60,000 nt of DNA, taken from Apostichopus japonicus (lineage: Eukaryota > Echinodermata > Holothuroidea > Aspidochirotida > Stichopodidae). Made by a program: the position numbers and the translations under genes. Every line of letters begins with the position of its first letter. Within the stretch, counting starts at the first letter, position 1. The stretch spans positions 31,883,398 to 31,943,397 of the forward strand of contig NC_092577.1 in the NCBI RefSeq assembly GCF_037975245.1, written 5' to 3'. The notes beneath the pieces are model-generated. The model was not told the origin of the DNA. It did not search any database and was given only the letters and a program-made list of their open reading frames with translations. Positions 1 to 13,148 of the stretch are shown one piece after another.

Positions 1-1700
1 TGTACATAGACTGAACGATTTCCTCGGGTTATGATAGCTAGATATGGGATTACAAGCATTAACATGATAAAATCAGTTCACGAGATGTAATTGTTGTTTG
101 GCCATAAGAAATCTATGTGGTTCACTTTATCCATGCCAGATACTGAAAATATGGAGACAGTATAATTATAAGATATACAATCTAGTGAATTATTATATAA
201 CCAAACCAGTAAGTACAATCTGATAGACATAAACTTTAATATACAATCTAATAGAAATCAACTTTTCAAAGTGAAAATCTGAAGGCTTGGTATAACTGAT
301 AACCCCATTTAATGTTCATGAATTATCACTGTTTACTACATACTCAATTCATACTTACCCAGAATACACACATATTGACCATTCATTGATCACCATTCGC
401 ATAAAGTTAATCTCTGCTTCAACACATTCGTTACCTGTCCAGCATACCATTTGCATTGGTCAGCGTTCACCAACACTTCCCAGAAACAAATTGCAACTAT
501 TAAAATAAAAACATCAACTTATACATTATTTTTCAGGAAATGGTATTATTATTGACTGCAAAGAAATTTTTCCCCAAAAGGGTTATAGAATTCTTTTTAT
601 CTTTAACGGTTTTCACTTTTCCATCATTACCTAGATGAAGTCTGCAATAATTGAAACAAACAGCAAATACATACCATTTAATAAATATACAGATGTACAC
701 AAGATACATCCCGACATAGCTAATTTCGCACCCACCTGTTGTAGCTAGTATCATTTAAGTCCACTATTTAAACAAGTTTCAGAGGGGAGGACCGGGTTAT
801 CATACCCTAAACTCCGCTAGAATGATTGGTCCTATTTTGTAATGTCAGCAATAACAACTATTTGCATACCTTCAAATGATACCCACCCGCCCCACCCCCT
901 CCCCATGCACATTTGAGCTGGATCTGCCAATGTTGAAGATTGCTTCCACTGGTCCAGCTAAGCAAGTTTAAATATCCTTCTTTCTTGAGCTTCATCAATA
1001 TGCCTTGGCTATTATCATATGAAAAACAAGTATTAATATTTTTTTGTATACTCCTTGTCACATATGAATTATGATTTACTTTGTACGATTGTTATGATTT
1101 AAGCTTATGGCCTAAACTTACAGTTTAGTATAAGGCCTAGATGTTAGGGATGTACAGCAGCTCAGCAACTTGTTCAGCTTTATCCTTAATTTTCATCATG
1201 ATAAATATCTGTATACTTATCGCTAAAGCTCTGAAGCAATTAAAACATGGCCATGCATGCATGATGCACCACTATGTGTGTATCAATATTGTTGACACCA
1301 TCGAGTAAAACCTGGAGGTTTAATCACACAGTATATCTGCGTACCAGTCATAGAGGGTCATGTACTGTAATGTGTTCCAGGGTGGTACTGAAAATCTAAA
1401 ATACTGCATTACTCTCCACATTGCCCATTGTGATTTACTAACTAGTAAATGTATATGTGGTCTAAGAGCAGCAGATAACACACAGTTACCTAGCAATGTC
1501 TGTACCTTAACATTATAGTTATAGTCGTTGACCAATTACATTCATAGGTTAGATCACCAGACACGTTCCACGGTCCTATTACTTAGCTAAAATCTCACCA
1601 AAGTACTGGTAGCATTCCTTGACAACCATCAAGTTCCCACCAACAGTTAAATTGCTCTGACATAGGGTGTTATACAGTAGATGCACACTGAATTCATATA
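1..1700. other. no confident gene; weak exon-like signals
   Basis: No protein family is recognised here. On the minus strand a 62-bp interval (496 down to 435) has a pyrimidine-rich tract ending in TAG, an open frame containing WEVLVNADQCKWYAG, and a CAG|GTAACG donor, so it could be an internal exon of an unknown gene. Another minus-strand open frame (about 1060-870) ends at an AAG|GTATGC donor-like site, but its phase does not match the 435-496 exon. These signals are too weak to join into a gene model. Confidence 0.2.
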
Positions 1701-1713
1701 CATATGCTATATA

Positions 1714-1775
1714 ACACCGTTCATGCAGGTCGTCTGCCGCTCTATAATAGAGCGGCAGACGACCCTGAACGGTGT
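1714..1775. repeat. near-perfect hairpin palindrome with ~29-bp arms
   Basis: The left arm reads ACACCGTTCA..CAGGTCGTCTGCCGC and the right arm is its reverse complement, with almost no loop (centre at TATAATA). The only differences are a few bases near the outer third. It lies in otherwise featureless DNA. It could be the remains of a tiny inverted-repeat element. The nearly absent loop argues against a microRNA precursor. Confidence 0.75.
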
Positions 1776-4359
1776 CAGTTTTTCAAAGTGACGTTGAGAT
1801 ACTGTGCTCTAGACCAATGTGATACAAACATGATCTATGCTATCAAAACTCGTCTAGGCCTATTCCAATTGTGTGTAATTAACTTTGTATGACTCAAAAT
1901 GATATTGGGAAAAATAAGCCTACGGCACTTTTGCCTCGAAAGATTCACAATGGCTATATACGTCATTAACTGACCTTCCTCATTCTAAATGCTCAACGAA
2001 CCCTAGCTTAGTTTAATGTAAACAGCCTTACTAGTAATAATTCCTCGATCTTTCGTAGACCGTGCTGGTAATACCTGTCGCAAATTAATTTGCATAACTC
2101 AACAGTTTTCTGTTTCATTTTGACAAGTTTCAAGCTGCCTCTTGGTTCGCCGCTGTTCCTTTGTTCCAGCAAACTGTACCTGTCAGTGAGTATCGCCCAA
2201 TCCAAAATAGTGGCCTGCATCATTTTATATCTTTGAGTTGTTTTTTTAGAGGAAAGTACTGTTTGCGGAGAATAACTCAAAACCGCCTAGCCTAGTACAG
2301 TACTATATTCCTATCCTATACTCCGAGGCTTTGATGAATAGATGAATACCCTAGCCCACCGTGGTGGCTGCAATTCATGATCGTCTAGACTATACAACTA
2401 GACTAGGCCCATATAAGATATTCAGGCCAAGCCGTTGGCTATATTCACGGTATTACAGATATTTTACCATATATCCTGACACTAATTAAGACTACCTGAA
2501 TGTAACTAGTAAGGCCTAACTAACGTTACAGGCCTAGCCCACAATGCTTGTATAGCTAGGCCATCAACAGCCTTACCGTAGTTGAATCGGTAATGAAAGT
2601 TATTTGACTTACCTAGGCTTAAACAAGGGTCATGCCAGCAACGCCGTCGGTGGTAAGAAACATCGTGCAAGACTTCATCGCAGCGTGTGAATGGAATCTT
2701 GCTCAACATCCGTTGTGCGCTACAATATTTTGAGTTGTCGTGCAAAGTTGAGCACTGTTCAACTTTCGTCACGATTTTCACCGGATGGTTTAGCAACCAG
2801 TGACAACAAAATGGCTGAATTTAGCGACTCAAGGACGTGAAGACTTGTGCGATAAAAGACGGTGGGCTGAATGGAAGTAGGAATTATTAAGACTACTTGT
2901 GATGTGAACAAGGATAACAAACTTCAGTTATATACTTGACTATTCCCACAAACTTAAAGGCATTCAAGACTCGCCCCAAACTGCGTGCCGCGCTCTGAAA
3001 AAGTTAACTTTCCGTTGCTTGCAAATGACGTTTTCTTCTTGTCGCTACAAAATGCAGACAGTAGTAAAACGTGATACCTTGTTATCTTTTATCTAGACCT
3101 GAGATGCCCACGCTGCTATGTACACTGTGGGTATTGACGGTAGCTGTATGTATTGACTGTACACTAGTGTCTAATTACCGACGGTAGCAAGCTGTGTTTG
3201 TATTTTCTGGGATCGATGGTGGTGTCTAACACTTCTGTTACACCTCATTCGAAACTAAGTCAGATTACCGGCATGAAACGTTTCTTTGTGCGCGAGTCTT
3301 CACACCCTTTAAAAAAAAATTGCGCGTGGATGGTCACTGAAGTGATTCTATTATTCCTACATTATGTTTATTGAGTAGCACAATAATACATACTATTATG
3401 GGCTGTTAACGAGTACAGTCTCGCTTAGGCCTAACTTGCTTTCATCCTAAACAAATTGCTGTTGATTTTTGTTGGTTGAATTAATTTAATGTTTCTCAAG
3501 TTTTTCTGTGTCATCATGTGCAGTGCGAGATATAGTTAGTATTTGGGTATTGTGTGTAATTGCAAGGTCAACTAATTTTAGATAAATTCATGGTCATTCG
3601 AAGGCCTAAACATGGTACGGATACCTTGACAAATCATATATAGTGAATCGGATTAACGTTATTTTGCATTATGGGTAAAAGCACATCAAATAAAATACCT
3701 CAAAACGACATGATCATCAAACACATCCTTTATATCACAATGTGTCGTTTTTTGCATGTACTGCATAGTACGCACTGTTATGGAAATCTATATCTAAGGC
3801 TTCTAAGATTTATTGACGTTTATCAGCATTTCTTCACGGTAGTGAGTTGACTTCACTTTTAGTCAAACTATTGACAGGACAGTGTAATATTAAATAATCC
3901 TCAGGAAACAGAACGATCAGCTTCATCGTTAATTTTTGGAGGGAGAAAAGGGCCCTTAGCAATAGCGAATTTAGCATATACACCATCCTATACATTCTTA
4001 TATATTAGCCCAAATGCAGCATGAACTTGGTTCGGAATACAAAAAAACAAAACAAAAACCATCCAAAACGGGCTAAATGAACCTGGTTTTGACTCATGTA
4101 GGTAATAAGAGAACATTGTATCAACTTTTCATATATATGGTCTTATACTTGTCAAAGGGTTTGGTTGGGGCAACATTATAACCATGTCTCAGGCGCGGTT
4201 GCAGGGATATTATTCCTTTTATTACGTATAGCCTAGGACACTTGATCAAAACTATACAAAGACGAGGATTTGTTCGATTGGGGTCTTTTGTTTTGCTAGA
4301 ACTAGGCTGTAAACATAATATGGTGACCGTGCATTCTTGTCAGCTGGTCCTGTCTTGTG

Positions 4360-4360
<1 letters not shown>
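1776..4360. other. no recognised gene; possible minus-strand promoter/first exon near 2.6-2.8 kb
   Basis: Nothing here matches a protein family I know. On the minus strand a CCTAG|GTAAGTCA donor-like site at about 2610-2620 follows an open stretch starting near 2796, which would suit a first exon of a leftward gene, and a second open frame lies at 2278-2008. No partner exon could be identified. The rest is AT-rich unique-looking DNA. Confidence 0.3.
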
Positions 4361-4391
<31 letters not shown>

Positions 4392-4475
4392 CCTATATAT
4401 ATATAGCCTATATATATATAGCCTATATATATAGCCTATATATATAGCCTATATATATAGCCTATATATATATAA
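4361..4475. repeat. TA microsatellite with GCCTATATATA minisatellite
   Basis: A (TA)n run passes into at least six copies of a 12-20 bp unit containing GCCTATATATA. It directly precedes a LINE 3' end. Confidence 0.9.
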
Positions 4476-4481
4476 TTAACC

Positions 4482-4620
4482 TGTGTCTGTCAGGACGTCT
4501 CCTTCTCTCTCTCAGTTTAAGTCACAACTTAAAGACTTATTATTTCAATCTTAATTTTTCATAATTATTGTACAGCGCCATCGAATATACTCTGTAGATT
4601 TTGGCGCTTTACAAGTTTAT
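4482..4620 (+). mobile_element. CR1/L2-like LINE 3' end (5'-truncated)
   Basis: The frame reads SPSLSQFKSQLKDLLF followed by a stop, which is the typical last segment of ORF2 in CR1/L2 LINEs (the 'SxxxFKxxLKxxLF' end). It is followed by a short 3' UTR ending TTTGGCGCTTTACAAG, a LINE/SINE-type tail, and then directly by the (TTA)n run. Only about 140 bp remain, as expected for target-primed integration that stopped early. Confidence 0.7.
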
Positions 4621-4621
4621 C

Positions 4622-4855
<234 letters not shown>

Positions 4856-4859
4856 TTGT

Positions 4860-6370
4860 CAAAAGGAGAAAAAATCGACTGCCTCATTACGGTTTCTTGT
4901 TCTGAAATTGCCGGCCGTATCTTCGATATCACTGAGGTAAGCCAGCCAACGATCAAGAAGATCGATTACAGCTGCAGCACTTTTTCAGGACACTATTTTC
5001 AAAGAAGCAGCTCCTTTATCTCCTAGACATAAGTTCTGTGTTTTTTCCCTTCATATTCTTGATAATATACTTTCCCTCTAAATTCCGATAAAAAAAACCA
5101 AAACAATTCTCCTATTCTTGTGAAAAAACGAAACCAAAAAATACAAACTTTTCAGGTTTTAATTATGATCACAAAATGATATCAATGCCATGAGATTTTT
5201 GAAATAACAATACAGTATAACTGACTAAATATAAGACAGAAATATTCATATGAAAGCTGCTCTCTGGTAATAGGTGGTATATGGTGGGGTATTGTACACT
5301 TCTCGTGCATGTTCCCTAAATTCGCGTATTGTGTTATACATATGTAAAGCTGCGCTGATAGACAATACATAGTTACTGTCTTCGTTCGTCAAATTGTAAC
5401 CTTTTTTTTAATCACAATTTTAATCTACAAAGTCTTAAATGAAACGGACAAAATTACCATAATAAAACATCAAGTTTGTACTTTGAGACAATTTTGTTTA
5501 TTATTCCAGTGAGTTATGTGGTAGGATTATTGACTTTCTTCTGCAATTATAGCAATTGCGTTATTTCGGGCACCCGGTTTCTGTTACTTGAAAGAGTTAT
5601 CTATCCAGCAACGCTAAATACATCAACTTGCGTTATGTTTTCTTGTCGGACGGAGGGTTTGAAAATAAATAAAAGTGTGATTTTTCAATGGAGAATATCC
5701 TCAAATTCAAACAAATTACATGTTCTCTTACTCACAACGCTCTTACTTGGTCAAAATGTATTCGATAGGTTTTAAATTAGATATTTTGTGAGCTTTACAA
5801 CTATGTAAAAATTGCGGATTGGTTCGGTAGTTTTAGTTTTAGACTCGTCTGTTTTTTATACGAAAATCAAGAAGCAGAGCGCCATCTACTTAATATTAAC
5901 AGCTACTTGATATACAACAAAGATCACGTGAACAAGTTCTTAGCTTTTCGTTTTGCATTAACTCAACTAGCACTATATACGATACACGCACGAAGAACAT
6001 TTTACGTACATTTAAGTACAGTGTACACTTAATGAATCGCACATAGGCTAGCTTATCAACATACGACCGTACGGTGAGTTTGCCGAACGAATGCGGTTGC
6101 TATGGGATTTAAGAGTATTTCCAATCACTGAAAATATTAAGATTGTTACGCAAGACACGGTAAGTGACCTACTGGTTGTAAAGATTTGGTACAGAAAGGT
6201 AGCAGTTGGTAAAGGAGATGAAATTCGCATTGTTTGATTCATATCTATAGTTAGACTAGAGCCTAGAGGTCAGACCTACTTACTTAGCCTAGCCTATCAA
6301 TGCCATGCGTACCTATACCGTATATCTAACGTTAGGCTACTAGTAGTATGCTAGCACTAGTATAGTCAGT
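4860..6370. other. no gene recognised
   Basis: Unique-looking AT-rich DNA. One open frame of about 100 codons (5476-5775) has no recognisable motif, no splice support and no repeat signature, and is not called as a gene. Confidence 0.4.
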
Positions 6371-6374
6371 ATTG

Positions 6375-7010
6375 CGAAGTTCGGCATACTGCGAAAGTTC
6401 GGACACCCTAAGAAATACACGATTTCACCATGAAAATCTACAGGAAGAGTCAAATTTCACCAAAAAGAACGAAGCTACAGTTATTTTCTCTCCAAAATGA
6501 CCCGTGTGCAAGAAATTACTTACATATTTGTCAATAAAATGACGAAGATCTATGAAGTCTGTTATAATTACTGAAAGAGCAACTGCGCCACCAATTTTAT
6601 CACCAGCGCCACACTGTGGGTTGCGTGTCCGAACTTCGCAATACCCTAGCAAAGAAATACCAGTTCCACAATCACGAAGAATCTTGGAAAACAACGTGAA
6701 AACAGTTTGCAGGAAAGAAAGTTTGGCCGTGTATCGTACTATAACAAAATTCTCCCACCATATGAAGTATATTTTCAAATGATTTATACCAGAAGATTTA
6801 GTTTTGGGGTGTTTTAAGTCTTAAGTGTCCGAAATTCGAAGTCACCATGCTACTAATAGTAGTAGCATGGACACTGCGAAGTTCGGACACCTAAGCCTTT
6901 AAACACCCCAAAACTAGTATAACTCCTTTTTATTGACAAATATGTAAGTACTTGCTTGCACAAGGGTCAGTTTGGAGAGAAAATAACGGTAGCTTCGTAG
7001 TTTTTCATGA
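6375..7010. repeat. nested inverted repeats carrying TGTCCGAA(A/C)TTCG motifs
   Basis: Three layers are visible. A palindrome with arms 6783-6855 and 6860-6922 is centred on CATGCTACTA/TAGTAGCATG and includes TTTTGGGGTGTTT and TGTCCGAA-TTCG. Outside it, 6490-6560 (GAAGCTACAGTTATTTTCTC and what follows) is the inverted copy of 6935-7010. The motif GTGTCCGAACTTCGCA also recurs, inverted, at about 6375-6410 and 6625-6645. This looks like two inverted copies of a non-autonomous element. No coding sequence was found. Confidence 0.7.
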
Positions 7011-7014
7011 AGCT

Positions 7015-8192
7015 TGTGGCATATTAAGTTGGTAACGATAAATCAAAATAAATAGGAATAGTCACGGGTGCTGACTGTAATTAGATCGTACTGAGATGCG
7101 AATGATTACGTGCATGAACGACACATTACTGTATGTAGAAACATCTACCTACACCCCCCCCCCCCTCCCTCTTGACGAGAATGGAATGAGTTCGTATAGA
7201 ATCGTGATTGAACGTATTGTCTAATGTATAAATGCGATAAACGGAGGCATGGGGAAGGGGGTGCATATTTTTCTCGTTGAAGTTCAAATTTTGTGTTTCA
7301 TAGTTCATGATATAAACATTATCGTCACAATATCATGTAAACTGACCAAATAATTTTTTTTTTTTCAAATCTAATAGGTATTGTAAGAGCTGCAAAGTAT
7401 GCGTCCTGCCCAAGCAAACGCTGTTCCTGTCGCCTTGTCGTAAAATTTCGTTATTTCTGAATTTTCATATAAGATCTTAAAAGCCTGTTATGTTGTCGTT
7501 TTCTTCGGTAATTCCTTTTTAATTTGGTGGAATTATAGAGTATTTCAACTGAGTCCTTCTTAGTAGAAATTGAAAATATTTGTTGCAGTACTGAAATATC
7601 ATTATCGTCATCGTTATCGTTATTATTATTACGTTACAAATTGCTTCTTTATAGAGAAAATATACAGGAAAATAAACATTTTAATAAATAAAGAAAAAGT
7701 TGATTTACATATTCCAGATGATGCCATAGGTACTCTTGATCAATTCTTCAACATTGTGAGGGATCGAACATTAGATCTGTGGTATTTCCCAAATGTAATC
7801 ACATTTTTTTCTCAGTTGTTAGGGAATGTTCTTCTTGACATGTAAATCTATCTCATAGACCAATGATGATTGTTTTGTTTTGTGTTCCCCCCCCCCCCCC
7901 TTTTTGGCACTTGTCTGGTAGGTTACCGCGTAGTGCTTTTCTTTTGAATTCTCTAACGTGTAACGAATATCGCGACAATTTCAAATAGCAGCCCTTGTAA
8001 TACTGTATCATTTTATCTCATAATAATCTTTACCGGTTGAAAAATGCTTTCCTTTTCTATTCTTTCATGACGTTGTAGGTACATAATGCGCTGAAGTACT
8101 TTTAAGGTCAAAGGTTCAACTATAAAGGAAAAAGAAGAACAAGTATTCCGATCGAAGCAATATGACATCGTGGGTGAGTTGATCTTATATGA

Positions 8193-8195
<3 letters not shown>
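7015..8195. other. no gene recognised; poly-C runs
   Basis: Contains C runs of 10-12 at about 7155 and 7888. An open frame of about 90 codons (7570-7845) has no recognisable motif. Confidence 0.4.
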
Positions 8196-8229
<34 letters not shown>

Positions 8230-8248
8230 ATATGTATATATATATGTG

Positions 8249-8303
<55 letters not shown>
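8196..8303. repeat. (TA)n microsatellite with TATATGTGTA variants
   Basis: About 105 bp of alternating TA with several TGTATATG interruptions. The overlapping open frames are artefacts of the repeat. Confidence 0.95.
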
Positions 8304-8311
<8 letters not shown>

Positions 8312-9890
8312 AGAAAATACTATCAGAGAAAACCAGAGAAATAAGATATGACTCATAATTGACAAATAAGGAGAAATGTTGTTTTGTTTGATATAAATAC
8401 AATTAGTATACACAATTTGCGGCTTACCAATTACTACTAAATTATAGAAATGATTAAACCCTGTAACCCTTTATAACATTTGTCAAGGCATCATGTATGG
8501 ATAAAGGCTCACACGAACATGTTTACGAAAATTAAAGGACCCGTTTCGATCAAAAATACTTATGGATATACCGCAGTTGATTTTTGTACACAAACACATT
8601 CACGCAGAATTTTCAATAAACTTATTGGTAAAGCAAAGGCAGAACTTAAAATATGCTGTACAATATCTACACTATGATATTCCCCAATGTACATATTCAT
8701 ATATTCTAATTAGCGCTTAAATATAAAACCATGGCACACAAAAGTGTAACCTTATTTTTTATATATGATCTAATCACACTCGGCGTCAGAGTTTATTAGG
8801 CAGGTATTCCAAGCTAGGAATTTACCTCCAAATTGCACTTACAAAGAAATCTACTGATACACGAGTTTATCATCATTTCTACTTCCATATGATTCGATAT
8901 AATAACAAATACTGACTATATCATTTTGATCCCGGGCGGACTGATTAAAAGATTTAAATATGCAGCTGGTTCAATTTCTCGTTTACACTGCCTTTCCCCG
9001 ACAAACAAATGGACGAGAGTACAAACATATTAATTTTTTTATTTTTTTTGTGCAATAAATCACGACAGATGTCCTCAACCTTTAGTATAAACATTTTAAA
9101 GCAACATCCATTAATAAAAAAAATATATAAAAAAAACATCAGTGTTCGCCATGGTTACACCGACTGAATCATGACATAACCATCAAACAAGATGCATTAT
9201 TTATTGATTACTAAGTAACCAAAAGCCGTTTTGGTATCGATAATAAATCAAAATATCCTCGTTCGAGCTGTTTCTGGGTAACCCACTTAAGTGCGATGTC
9301 CAATTGACACGTATATAGTCGGACAAATATATGTAACGAAATTTATCCAACGACATATATCAAATTCCGTGTGTTCCTATGCAGGATTGAATACTGCTAG
9401 GTAAACGTTTCGTTCAGCACAATAGTTACAGCTCCAGCCTCGCAAACATTACGTCATTATGACGACACACGAACCTGTGCAAATTATTTGAGATCTGCCT
9501 CTGCCTCTTTCGGCTTGAAAGTATTGTTGAGTCAAAGTTTGAAAAAAAAAGGGTAAACACAAATATGCTACTCCCAGTTTCATCTCTTGTTTACTAAGCT
9601 TACAGTTTACACGAAGAGGCATGATCATTTATTACCATCTGACTGTTTTACCCTATACAAACAATGGGTTTTGTAAAAAAAAAAACGAATTATTTGACAA
9701 TAGAAACTGTAGATTAATTCCGTTAGCAAAAATAATAATGACTATATCACCATCGGAGTTAGAGAACACAGATTGTAACTAACCTCTTTCTGAGGGGTCT
9801 GAAATGGGACGTAAAATGAAGGTTGGTTTTAAGCTGAATTCGTTGGTAAGTTACATATAAATGCCTCCACGAATATATTTATCGAAGAAA
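8304..9890. other. no gene recognised
   Basis: AT-rich sequence without recognisable coding, RNA or repeat signatures on either strand. Confidence 0.4.
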
Positions 9891-9894
9891 ATCC

Positions 9895-10011
9895 ACGTGT
9901 ACTCCAATATAAACAAAAGCAGAGAGATCAGTCGACAAATAAGAAGTATTTGTCAATTTAGGGTCATACCTTATTTCTCTGCTTTTGTTTGGAGTACCCG
10001 TGGATTTTCTT
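9895..10011. repeat. hairpin element 1 (arms ~42 bp)
   Basis: Left arm 9895-9937 (AAGAAAATCCACGTGTACTC and following) pairs with right arm 9971-10011 (reverse complement AAGAAAATCCACGGGTACTC and following) with a few mismatches and a small bulge. The loop is about 33 nt and contains a minor inverted repeat of its own (GACAAAT..ATTTGTC). It could be a short MITE or a transcribed hairpin. No clear target duplication was identified. Confidence 0.75.
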
Positions 10012-10061
10012 TATGATATACATATTATATAAACATAAACATATATATATATATATATATT

Positions 10062-10174
10062 ATTAAAATGATCTTATAAGTTAGCAATAATACCTGATTA
10101 TGATAAAAACTAGATATGAATTTTTGTTTTTATCATAATCAGGCATTATTGTTAACTTAGAAGATCATTTTAAT
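10062..10174. repeat. hairpin element 2 (49-bp arms, 15-nt loop)
   Basis: Left arm 10062-10110 begins ATTAAAATGATCTTATAAGT. The right arm 10126-10174 is its reverse complement with only about three mismatches. The 49-bp stem and 15-nt loop resemble a microRNA precursor in size, but the stem is more perfect and more AT-rich than usual, so a small palindromic MITE next to the TA-rich DNA is equally likely. It lies upstream of the anchor exon of the first sulfotransferase. Confidence 0.85.
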
Positions 10175-10631
10175 TATATAAACGCCTATAGATGAAGTGT
10201 TGCCGTTGTAATTGTAAACAGTCGATATCAAAACTAAGTGATTGGGAAGTTTTTCTCATGCGCTTGCAGAGACAAATGCATCGACGAAAAAGTAATAACT
10301 TTGTAATATGTTTGTCTTATTGGTACACAAATGTTTTTTAGACCGGAGAAAGATCCATTTTGTGTAGACACACACGTACACATACACACATACAAACACC
10401 CTTATAACAGATGTATAGTAGTACTGTATAGTCTATAACCTATTATACGAAAACAACGTTCAACTGACTCCTTTCACTATAGCAGATTTGCTTAATCTTA
10501 TATATATGTTTACTTTGCAAAACACATTCAGCCTTTTTTAAAGATGGTCCTCATATTTTGAATGATTCGATGATTATTTTATTCTAAACATTGCTATCGA
10601 CAGAAATGTTTATTTACGTGCATTGTTGCAG

Positions 10632-10707
10632 TTGGTCTCCTGTCCATAATAGCTGTCAATACATTACTGAAATATCAACAGCCAACGGTGATCGCCGCAA
10701 ATATACG
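10632..10707 (+). CDS. sulfotransferase 1, probable membrane-anchor exon
   Basis: A 76-bp exon bounded by a TTGTTGCAG acceptor and a perfect ACG|GTAAGT donor. Read in the phase that joins the catalytic exon at 16664, it gives GLLSIIAVNTLLKYQQPTV, a hydrophobic stretch followed by a polar stem, as expected for the type II Golgi anchor and stem of a Gal3ST-family enzyme. Both exon boundaries are phase-compatible (two leading bases, 24 codons, two trailing bases). The first exon, with the start codon and cytoplasmic tail, was not found. The intron that follows is about 6 kb and full of repeats. The link to the catalytic exon is inferred from splice sites, phase and hydrophobicity; no transcript supports it here. 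Confidence 0.55.
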
Positions 10708-10951
10708 GTAAGTTTATACATTATGTAATAACAGTATTATATTGTACAATATTCCTTTACATTTAACGGACACAAGAAAGTATCAATCAAATCAAACGTC
10801 CCTGGAGTGTAGTAACCATATCTAACCTGAAAGATTACAAACATAAATTATAATCTTGCTTTGCGAAGTAGGATGGGTTGTTGAACATCCCGATGGATTA
10901 TGTGTGCATCATATAAGAAGTTAGGACATGCAGGTCGTGAATTTTTATCAC

Positions 10952-11893
<942 letters not shown>

Positions 11894-11899
11894 TAACCT

Positions 11900-13140
11900 G
11901 GTCGTGGAGACAAAAATATTCATCATGACGTCAGAAAATGAATCTTCGTATTTTCAAACAAATGCAGATTGTATATTAACCCATTTTAAGTTGCATTATT
12001 TTGGAATATTTTCTTTACTTGTCAATGTTCTTTTCAATAATTTTTTTTTTTTTTTAACTTTGCGATTTCGTGTAAGAGCGAAATGCTCTGTTGTTGGAAG
12101 AAAAAGAAACCAAACTTATAGCATTATAGATGTAATTAAAATGTGCCCGAGTGTAGAAATAAACTTCAAATAATGAATATCATGGTATGCGCATTGCACA
12201 TCCACTGTATAGCGCCCACTTCATCGTATACCGCCATTTTTGGATAATTTGAGGTTTGGCGCCCTCAAACCCACATCCAAATGTGCTACTGTTCTTCGAA
12301 TTTAAGTAATATGTTGTTAAATTGATAATTAACTATTGATTTATTTTTCTGAGGTCGATAACGATAAACATGACATGACCATGTGATGTGTTTCCAAATA
12401 TGTACTTTGTCTTTATCATTGGGGTCTGCTCTATATATCTTCGTGAACGTCATATCGTTTACAGTGTAAAAAAAAAACTATAGAATACGGTGATTTCGCG
12501 TGTGCCCTAAATTTCGCATAATGTATATATGCTGCCCTGATATAGACACTGCAGTCACTGCAGTCTTCGCTAGTCTAATTATTCTATTTACCATGACGTC
12601 ATTGGACGATAAATGACCAAAGGGCAAGGCCAAACACCAATTTAGTTAAATAAAACAAAATTTGCACACCTGTTGGCTTTGATTGTTTGTATTCGTTGAA
12701 GACAATTTAGCTAGATTGCAAACACGCTATATACTCGCCTAATGAAGTCGACTTTATGTTGCACAAAATAAAAATCAATACCGCACGGATTTAATGTTCA
12801 CTTTTCACAATTTCAGTGTTTTTTTTTTCATTTTTTCATTGCCGAAATCGTCGGAAAATGAGCCCAAACCGTTTCTATTTTTTGCAGGCAGACTTCCCCC
12901 AACCCCGACCCCTACCCCAACCCCCCCAAAAAAAACAATCATGGGACTCAAAATTGGGGGGAGGGATTTGGGTAACATTCAGACATCCTCGGGACCAAAA
13001 ATGAAATTCAATTCCATAAAATATATTGAGAAAATGTAGTACACTGTCGCTTATAGCCGAATCGTTCCCGATACTTGACCGAATCGTTTCCGATTCTTGC
13101 TCAAATCGATCCCGAGTTTTATTTGCGAATGTGAAACACC
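11900..13140. other. no gene; C-rich tracts and a 3-copy 22-bp repeat
   Basis: Inferred intronic DNA. At about 13055-13120 three diverged tandem copies of a unit of about 22 bp occur (CGAATCGTTCCCGAT, CGAATCGTTTCCGATTC, CAAATCGATCCCGA). The stretch 12890-12960 has CCCCAACCCC runs and a G-rich counterpart. No coding signature was seen. Confidence 0.5.
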
Positions 13141-13148
13141 CTTAAAAA

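Noticed and set aside
5476-5775. 99-codon ORF as a membrane protein gene
   Set aside because: No family motif, no splice or promoter support, and hydrophobicity can arise from AT-rich DNA.
7570-7845. 91-codon ORF as a gene
   Set aside because: The first half is TTA/TAC low complexity; the second half has no recognisable motif.
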